A stretch of 7,512 nucleotides of DNA from Gemmatimonadales bacterium UBA2982 (lineage in GTDB: Bacteria > Gemmatimonadota > Gemmatimonadetes > Longimicrobiales > Gaopeijiaceae). Position numbers and translations under genes: made by a program. The notes below the pieces were generated by a model. The model was not told the origin of the DNA. It saw nothing but the letters and a program-made list of their open reading frames with translations, and searched no databases. Below, piece by piece: positions 4,094-7,512 of the stretch (position 1 is the stretch's first letter; each line of letters opens with the position of its first letter). Location of the stretch: assembly GCA_002347035.1 (NCBI GenBank), contig DEAM01000021.1:1-7512 (forward strand), given 5' to 3'.

Positions 4094-5641
4094 ATGCGCG
4101 CCTGGATTCCGCTCATCGTCATCCTATCCTTGGTGCATGGGAATGCTAGTGCAACTTCTCTGCAAATTACTGATAATCCGCTTCCAGGTTCGATTGAGAA
4201 GAGGGGTCTCGAGGTCGAAGTAAGAGATCTCGTGCGTTTGCCTGAGACTCTCGAGATGCTCCCTCCGCATCCGGGGATGTCTGATTGGGGCAATCCGGCG
4301 GGGTGGGCGCGGGTGAGCTACGTGAGAGACCTTCCTGACGATAGGCGATTTGTGAACGATGCCCGCGGGTTCCTCTACCTGCTGAATGACACCGGGCAGC
4401 CGGTCGTTTATCTCGATTTCGCACCGTTTTTTCCGTTTGCAGTCTACCACACGCTCTCCTCCGGGCTCTCTGGATTCGCTTTCCATCCGGACTTCTCTGA
4501 GAACGGTTTGTTTTACACCGCACACCACGAGATCGCGACTGGGAACCCCTCTTCCCCTGACTTTATCCCGCCGGGTTTCACTCAGTCGGACGTGACCTTC
4601 CACAACATTGTCACCGAGTGGCGTACGGCTGATCCCTCCGCAGACCGCTTCGAGGGCACGCGGCGCGAACTCTTACGTGTTCCCCACGTGGTTGGGGGGC
4701 CGGCGCATCTCATTAGCTCTGTGGAATTCAATCCTACCGCAGTCCCCGGAGATGATGACTATGGGCTCCTATATATCAACGGAACCGACCTGGGCTTCAG
4801 CAACGGTCAGGGGCCCAATGCCAGAAACCCTAGCCAGCTTCAGCGTCTGGACACACTCGTAGGCGCTATCCTGCGGATCGATCCACGGAGTCCGTCAGTT
4901 TCGGGAGGCACGAAGGGGTTTGGGGATTACACGATTCCGATCGGCAATCGTTTTGCTGCCGACGGAGATCCGAGCACGCTCGGGGAGATCTATGCGTACG
5001 GGTTTCGGAACGCGCACAGGCTTTCGTGGGATCCCACTGATGGGACGATGTTCGCGACGGACATCGGGATGAACCACATCGAAGAGATCAACATTATCCG
5101 GAACGGTGAAAACTACGGCTGGATGGCGCGCGAGGGTTATTTCGAGAACGGCATGACGCGACCAGGCGGTGCTCTCAATCAGCTATTTCCGCTTCCGGGT
5201 GAAGTCTTAAACGGAGAAATAGAGGACGAGTTCACCTATCCGGTGGTGATCTACGACCACGACGAGGGCCGGGCTATATCCGGCGGATTCGCATACTATG
5301 GCCGCATCGACGCGCTGCACGGCAAGTTCATATTTGGAGATCTCCGTCAGGGACGCATATTCGCATCCGATTTGGAGGCGATGAAGGCGGCAGATGACGG
5401 TATCCCAGTGACAGTGGCCCCGGTTGAAGAAGTCCAACTCTACGTTCGTGATGAGAACGGAATGCGGCGGGACGTGACCTTGATGGAACTCATCGAAGGC
5501 AGAAATGGAACCCCAGCGTCACGGGCCGACCTACACTTTAGCCGCAGCCGAGACGGTGAACTCTTCATCACGTCCCGGCAGGATGGGATGGTCCGAATGC
5601 TCATCCCTGATTCCAACACTCTGACCAGACGTTCGCCCTAA
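4094..5641 (+). CDS. Periplasmic PQQ-dependent sugar dehydrogenase-like protein (GSDH family)
   Basis: A 515-residue protein with a signal peptide (MRAWIPLIVILSLVHGNASA, cleavage near residue 20), so it is periplasmic. The body is a six-bladed beta-propeller of the glucose/sorbosone dehydrogenase type (PF07995). Diagnostic segments are GLSGFAFHPDF (124-134), GAILRIDP (257-264), GEIYAYGFRNAHRLSWDP (297-314), FATDIGMNHIEEINII (320-335), ENYGWMAREGYF (339-350), YDHDEGRAISGGFAYYG (387-403), GKFIFGDLRQGRIFAS (410-425) and DGELFITSRQDGMVRML (487-503). Family members oxidise sugars or sugar-like compounds with PQQ and pass electrons to the respiratory chain; the substrate here is unknown. It is longer than minimal GSDH domains because of inserts near 145-210 and 351-385. 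AGGAGG at 4081-4086, seven bases before the ATG, gives a strong start. It stands alone behind repeat copy E. Confidence 0.9.
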   Translation: MRAWIPLIVILSLVHGNASATSLQITDNPLPGSIEKRGLEVEVRDLVRLPETLEMLPPHPGMSDWGNPAGWARVSYVRDLPDDRRFVNDARGFLYLLNDTGQPVVYLDFAPFFPFAVYHTLSSGLSGFAFHPDFSENGLFYTAHHEIATGNPSSPDFIPPGFTQSDVTFHNIVTEWRTADPSADRFEGTRRELLRVPHVVGGPAHLISSVEFNPTAVPGDDDYGLLYINGTDLGFSNGQGPNARNPSQLQRLDTLVGAILRIDPRSPSVSGGTKGFGDYTIPIGNRFAADGDPSTLGEIYAYGFRNAHRLSWDPTDGTMFATDIGMNHIEEINIIRNGENYGWMAREGYFENGMTRPGGALNQLFPLPGEVLNGEIEDEFTYPVVIYDHDEGRAISGGFAYYGRIDALHGKFIFGDLRQGRIFASDLEAMKAADDGIPVTVAPVEEVQLYVRDENGMRRDVTLMELIEGRNGTPASRADLHFSRSRDGELFITSRQDGMVRMLIPDSNTLTRRSP

Positions 5642-5657
5642 CAGACAGCGGCTCCTA

Positions 5658-5683
5658 GGTAAGCGGGCACGCCTTTTCTGGTC
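5658..5683 (+). terminator. Possible weak terminator after the dehydrogenase gene
   Basis: AAGCG and CGCCTT form a short imperfect stem around GGCA, followed by TTTTCT. It begins 17 bases after the dehydrogenase stop. The stem is short and bulged, so this is only a candidate. Confidence 0.25.
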
Positions 5684-5707
5684 CATCCGCACTCTGCTCA
5701 TACGATG

Positions 5708-5815
5708 TTCAATTTTGAAAGTCGTAGGAGTCCCAGTCTCGGAAAAAGTTTCTGCAAGAATTTGGAGCTGGTGACGGGGTGCCCGAATAAGTTGCGGGGC
5801 TGAGGTCAGGGCGAC
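5708..5815 (+). repeat. Head repeat, copy F (decayed)
   Basis: The parts appear in the same order as in copy E: palindrome TTCAA-TT-TTGAA (5708-5719), spacer GTAGGAGTC, degenerate hairpin CCAGTCTCGG to GGAGCTGG (5733-5771), then GGGTGCCCGAATAAGTTGCGGGG (from 5777, given here only to mark the region). The leader then loses about 14 bases and the start codon becomes GCGAC. No plus-strand gene follows; the next genes are on the minus strand. This copy is therefore probably a relic without a function as a leader. Confidence 0.65.
5733..5771 (+). repeat. Degenerate hairpin of copy F
   Basis: CCAG (5733-5736) pairs with CTGG (5768-5771). CTC and GAG continue the stem after one bulged base, while the inner part (GGAAAAAGTTTCTGCAAGAA) pairs poorly. 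The sequence corresponds in position and core to the hairpin at 3940-3979, with loss of internal pairing. Confidence 0.5.
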
Positions 5816-5949
5816 TAAACTGGCCGCCGCTTTTTCAGCGGAGAATGCTCAACCTAGCTGACGGCAACTAGCCCCTAGCTGCCCCTGTTTTGCGTGTCCA
5901 AGCCACGAGTATTTCAGCGTGTGCGTGCTCGCGCGGGAACAGGTGAGCC
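5816..5949. other. Intergenic region with a third Sel1-tail fragment and leader fragments
   Basis: There is no coding frame here. ACGGCAACTAGCCCCTA at 5861-5877 is identical to 206-222 and represents the last codons (GN, TAG) and flank of a Sel1 gene. It is followed by CCCCTGTTTTG and GCGTGTCC, also seen around 243-301. GTGCTCGCGC at 5925-5934 is identical to 4015-4024 in the copy E leader. A small CCGCT/AGCGG hairpin lies near 5828-5842. The region reads as a pile of repeat fragments between a plus-strand and a minus-strand transcription unit. Confidence 0.6.
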
Positions 5950-5958
5950 TCACCTGTT
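5938..5958. repeat. Perfect 10-bp inverted repeat over the lipoprotein stop codon
   Basis: AACAGGTGAG, one base, then CTCACCTGTT. The TGA stop of the minus-strand lipoprotein gene lies within it. As a stem of nine pairs with a three-base loop it could act as a 3'-end hairpin for the minus-strand transcript. On that strand it is followed by CCCGCG, not a T tract, so it is not a standard intrinsic terminator. Confidence 0.7.
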
Positions 5959-6222
5959 TCTGTTGTAGATCTCGTCCATGGTTGGCCCACCTGCTAACTC
6001 CGAACAGGCGGCGGCCAGGTTCAGAAATAGCTGACCGTCATTAAAGGCCGTCAGGCGTGGCGCTAGACCTGAGACGAACCGTTGCGGAAAACCGCTACGT
6101 GCGATGTCCATCAGACGGAGGCATTCGGCTTCTAGTTCTTCATTGACTTCCACTCGTTGGTCGTCATTACAGCCTCCGATGCCCACTACAAGAATGATGG
6201 CTACCAATATTGATCTCTTCAT
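5950..6222 (-). CDS. Small lipoprotein of unknown function
   Basis: A 90-residue protein with a basic start and hydrophobic helix (MKRSILVAIILVVGIGG) ending in Cys18, a reasonable lipobox (GIGGC) with Asn-Asp-Asp directly after it. The mature part is about 72 residues and contains Cys34 and Cys73, which could form a disulfide in the periplasm. Visible segments are NEELEAECLRLMDIARSGFP and FLNLAAACSELAGG, likely helices. I do not recognise a family. GAAGG about nine bases upstream supports the ATG. It begins 36 bases after the stop of the MetX-like hydrolase on the same strand, so the two probably form an operon. Its end is covered by a perfect inverted repeat. Confidence 0.75.
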   Translation of the reverse strand: MKRSILVAIILVVGIGGCNDDQRVEVNEELEAECLRLMDIARSGFPQRFVSGLAPRLTAFNDGQLFLNLAAACSELAGGPTMDEIYNRNR

Positions 6223-6258
6223 CTAGCTCGACCTTCGCTGAATTCGCCTTGCGGCTGG

Positions 6259-7326
6259 TTAACGAAGAAATTCCTTGATCGTCGTATTGATAAACGCAGC
6301 GTCTTCTGGGGACGATCCTCCTCCTGCAAAATGTCCCCACAGGGTAGGTATAACCGTGAACTGCACGTCCGGGATAAATTGTGCCTCATGACGCAGCGCA
6401 TCTATATGGAAATACATATCAGTTTCGCAGGGCATATATAGAACCCTGGCTTTAATCGAACCCAGTGCCCGCTCGTAATCCCCATTAAATCCCGGGGTGT
6501 TGCCGACATTGTTGTTCTGCCATGTGTTGGCAAGCCAAATCATGTCGTTGGCATCTCCGGCAAACACTCGTCTAAAGAACGCATAGACTTCATCAAGACT
6601 ATTCATTCCCCGTTGCCGATACAGCTCATTGCGATACCACTCCTGAGAGAAACCCCAGGCCGCCCAGTGGGTTGCGCCTGCTGCCAACCCAACCTCTGGC
6701 TGAGCGCTATAGTTGCCGCCGTTATAGGCCGAGTCTGCCATGATCGCCGTTTTAAAACCTTCGAGTCGCACAATACCGTGTGGGTGCTCAACGGCTGAGC
6801 CGCAATAACCAACAGCATTATCTACAAAGTCGGGATAACTCACCGCCCACTGAAACACCTGCTGTGCACCCATAGAGAATCCAATCACAGCATTGATGCT
6901 TTCCAGCTCAAACTCTTCAGTTAACAGCCGGTAACCCGCTTCGATGTTGTCCCTGATTGCTATCTCAGGAAAGTTTGGCCCATTGAACGGCGGAGGTGTG
7001 TTACTAGGTGAGCTCGAGAGCCCGTTCTGAAACATGTCGGTAGCGACAATGAAGTAGTCCTCAGGGTTCAACGCTAAATCGTCGCCGATAAGGAAATCAT
7101 ATCCGTGATGATCTCCGGCATAGAAAGACGGCAGCAAGATGACATTGTCTTTCGCTGCATTAAGCTGGCCGTGGGTCACGTAGGAAAGTTTGGCGTCGGT
7201 TAATACAACCCCGCTCTCCAGCGTAAAATCACCAAGGTCAAAAACCTTGTGTCCGCCTCCTGCGAGAGCGTTCTGGGATAAGGTTAAAGCTGCACAACAA
7301 ACCCAAGCAGATAGTCCTATCGTCAT
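6259..7326 (-). CDS. Exported alpha/beta hydrolase of the homoserine O-acetyltransferase (MetX)-like family
   Basis: A 355-residue alpha/beta hydrolase. The fold is shown by FTLESGVVLTDAKLSYVTHG near the start, NVILLPSFYAGDHHGYDFLIGDD (61-83) and the MetX-type RDNIEAGYRLLTEEFELESINAVIGFSMG. The nucleophile is Ser151 in GFSMGAQQ. The acid is probably Asp303 (ETDMYF) and the base His332 (WGHFAGG), so the catalytic triad looks complete. MetX proteins acetylate homoserine in the cytoplasm, but this one opens with a hydrophobic export signal ending ALA (residue 22), so a periplasmic hydrolase or acyltransferase of unknown substrate is more likely. The n-region has no Lys or Arg, which is odd for a signal peptide, and the Shine-Dalgarno before this ATG is weak; the start could be wrong (see the leader frame upstream). 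It probably forms an operon with the lipoprotein downstream. Confidence 0.85.
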   Translation of the reverse strand: MTIGLSAWVCCAALTLSQNALAGGGHKVFDLGDFTLESGVVLTDAKLSYVTHGQLNAAKDNVILLPSFYAGDHHGYDFLIGDDLALNPEDYFIVATDMFQNGLSSSPSNTPPPFNGPNFPEIAIRDNIEAGYRLLTEEFELESINAVIGFSMGAQQVFQWAVSYPDFVDNAVGYCGSAVEHPHGIVRLEGFKTAIMADSAYNGGNYSAQPEVGLAAGATHWAAWGFSQEWYRNELYRQRGMNSLDEVYAFFRRVFAGDANDMIWLANTWQNNNVGNTPGFNGDYERALGSIKARVLYMPCETDMYFHIDALRHEAQFIPDVQFTVIPTLWGHFAGGGSSPEDAAFINTTIKEFLR

Positions 7327-7337
7327 TGTACTTACTC

Positions 7338-7400
7338 TTACAGGAATTGGACCAGAAGTAGGGTGGCCACAGTCGCACGGATGGCAGGGAAGAGGCGCAT
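7338..7400 (-). CDS. 20-codon leader frame with strong Shine-Dalgarno upstream of the hydrolase gene
   Basis: An ATG at 7400 follows AAGGAGG (7417-7411 on the minus strand) by ten bases, the best ribosome binding site in this part of the window. It encodes MRLFPAIRATVATLLLVQFL and stops with TAA 11 bases before the hydrolase ATG. The peptide has a basic start and a hydrophobic run, like a signal peptide. It may be a translated leader that couples ribosomes to the hydrolase start, or the original N-terminus of the hydrolase separated by a frameshift. The hydrolase frame is open, without stops, back through this leader frame. It could also be chance. Confidence 0.35.
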   Translation of the reverse strand: MRLFPAIRATVATLLLVQFL

Positions 7401-7512
7401 GGCTTGTTGTCCTCCTTGGGGCCGGAGACGCGGGATGATCTTAGTTGCGTTTCCTGCCTCTTGCTACTCGACGCACGCCACCTTCGGGCTTCTAGCCACC
7501 CACCCCTGTTTC
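7401..7512. other. Intergenic end of window with faint repeat similarity
   Basis: I see no gene here. ATCTTAGTTGCG (about 7438-7449) resembles ATCTAAGTTGCG in the Sel1 leader (about 276-286). CTAGCC followed by CACCCCTGTTTC at the window end resembles the tail flank CTAGCCCC with CCCCTGTTTT at 5869-5891. These matches are short, and the segment is cut by the window edge. Confidence 0.25.

Noticed and set aside
4036..4149. 37-codon frame starting at the conserved leader ATG and overlapping the dehydrogenase start
   Set aside because: AGGAAT-type ribosome binding at this copy is degraded (AGAATCAGGGC), and the translation MNRRLASQGCWP shows no functional signal. It is better seen as a relic of a former start.
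7190..7438. 82-codon plus-strand frame near the window end
   Set aside because: It is antisense to the hydrolase N-terminus and its leader, and its translation has no recognisable features.
1..7512. CRISPR array, tRNA or rRNA gene
   Set aside because: No regularly spaced direct repeats, no cloverleaf with CCA-type end and no rRNA-like conserved segments were found on reading through the window.

Overview
The window looks like an accessory stretch of a Gram-negative bacterial chromosome. Most of the products appear exported or membrane-anchored: a Sel1-repeat lipoprotein, a secreted staphylococcal-type nuclease, a periplasmic GSDH/PQQ-type dehydrogenase, a MetX-like alpha/beta hydrolase with a signal peptide, a small lipoprotein, and two proteins with single N-terminal membrane helices. 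A free-living, probably aquatic gammaproteobacterium is a reasonable guess, but nothing in the sequence fixes the taxon.

Layout. 1-150: 3' end of an unrecognised plus-strand gene. 175-216: fossil tail of a Sel1 gene. 318-923: intact Sel1 lipoprotein gene. 993-1295: a DUF1330-family gene, visibly more AT-rich. 1390-1554: small membrane-protein frame broken by a TGA at its fifth codon. 1641-2393: secreted nuclease, followed by another tail fossil. 3769-2474 (minus): a membrane-anchored PNPOx-like split-barrel protein and an unrecognised membrane-anchored protein. 4094-5641 (plus): the GSDH-family dehydrogenase. 7326-5950 (minus): a MetX-like secreted hydrolase and a small lipoprotein, preceded by a 20-codon leader frame with a strong ribosome binding site.

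The most unusual content lies between the genes. A family of related sequences recurs around 175-320, 940-980, 1568-1643, 2415-2447, 3913-4038 and 5708-5935. A 'head' part consists of a short A/T palindrome, a roughly 40-nt hairpin, a putative promoter, and a leader carrying the Shine-Dalgarno sequence and ATG. A 'tail' part consists of the last codons of a Sel1 gene plus its 3' flank. The heads at 268-320 and 3986-4038 align over 53 bases without gaps and with 42 identities. The Sel1 gene and the nuclease gene share the end of this head, including the ribosome binding site and a similar signal-peptide start, although their mature proteins are unrelated. The hairpin is present at 3940-3979 and 5733-5771 but missing from the otherwise similar copy at 251-274.

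The simplest reading is an old tandem array of Sel1-type lipoprotein genes that was duplicated, broken up and partly overwritten, with its flanks reused by unrelated cargo genes. A mobile or recombining head/tail system is a more speculative alternative. No metabolic pathway links the genes; the common theme is export to the cell envelope.
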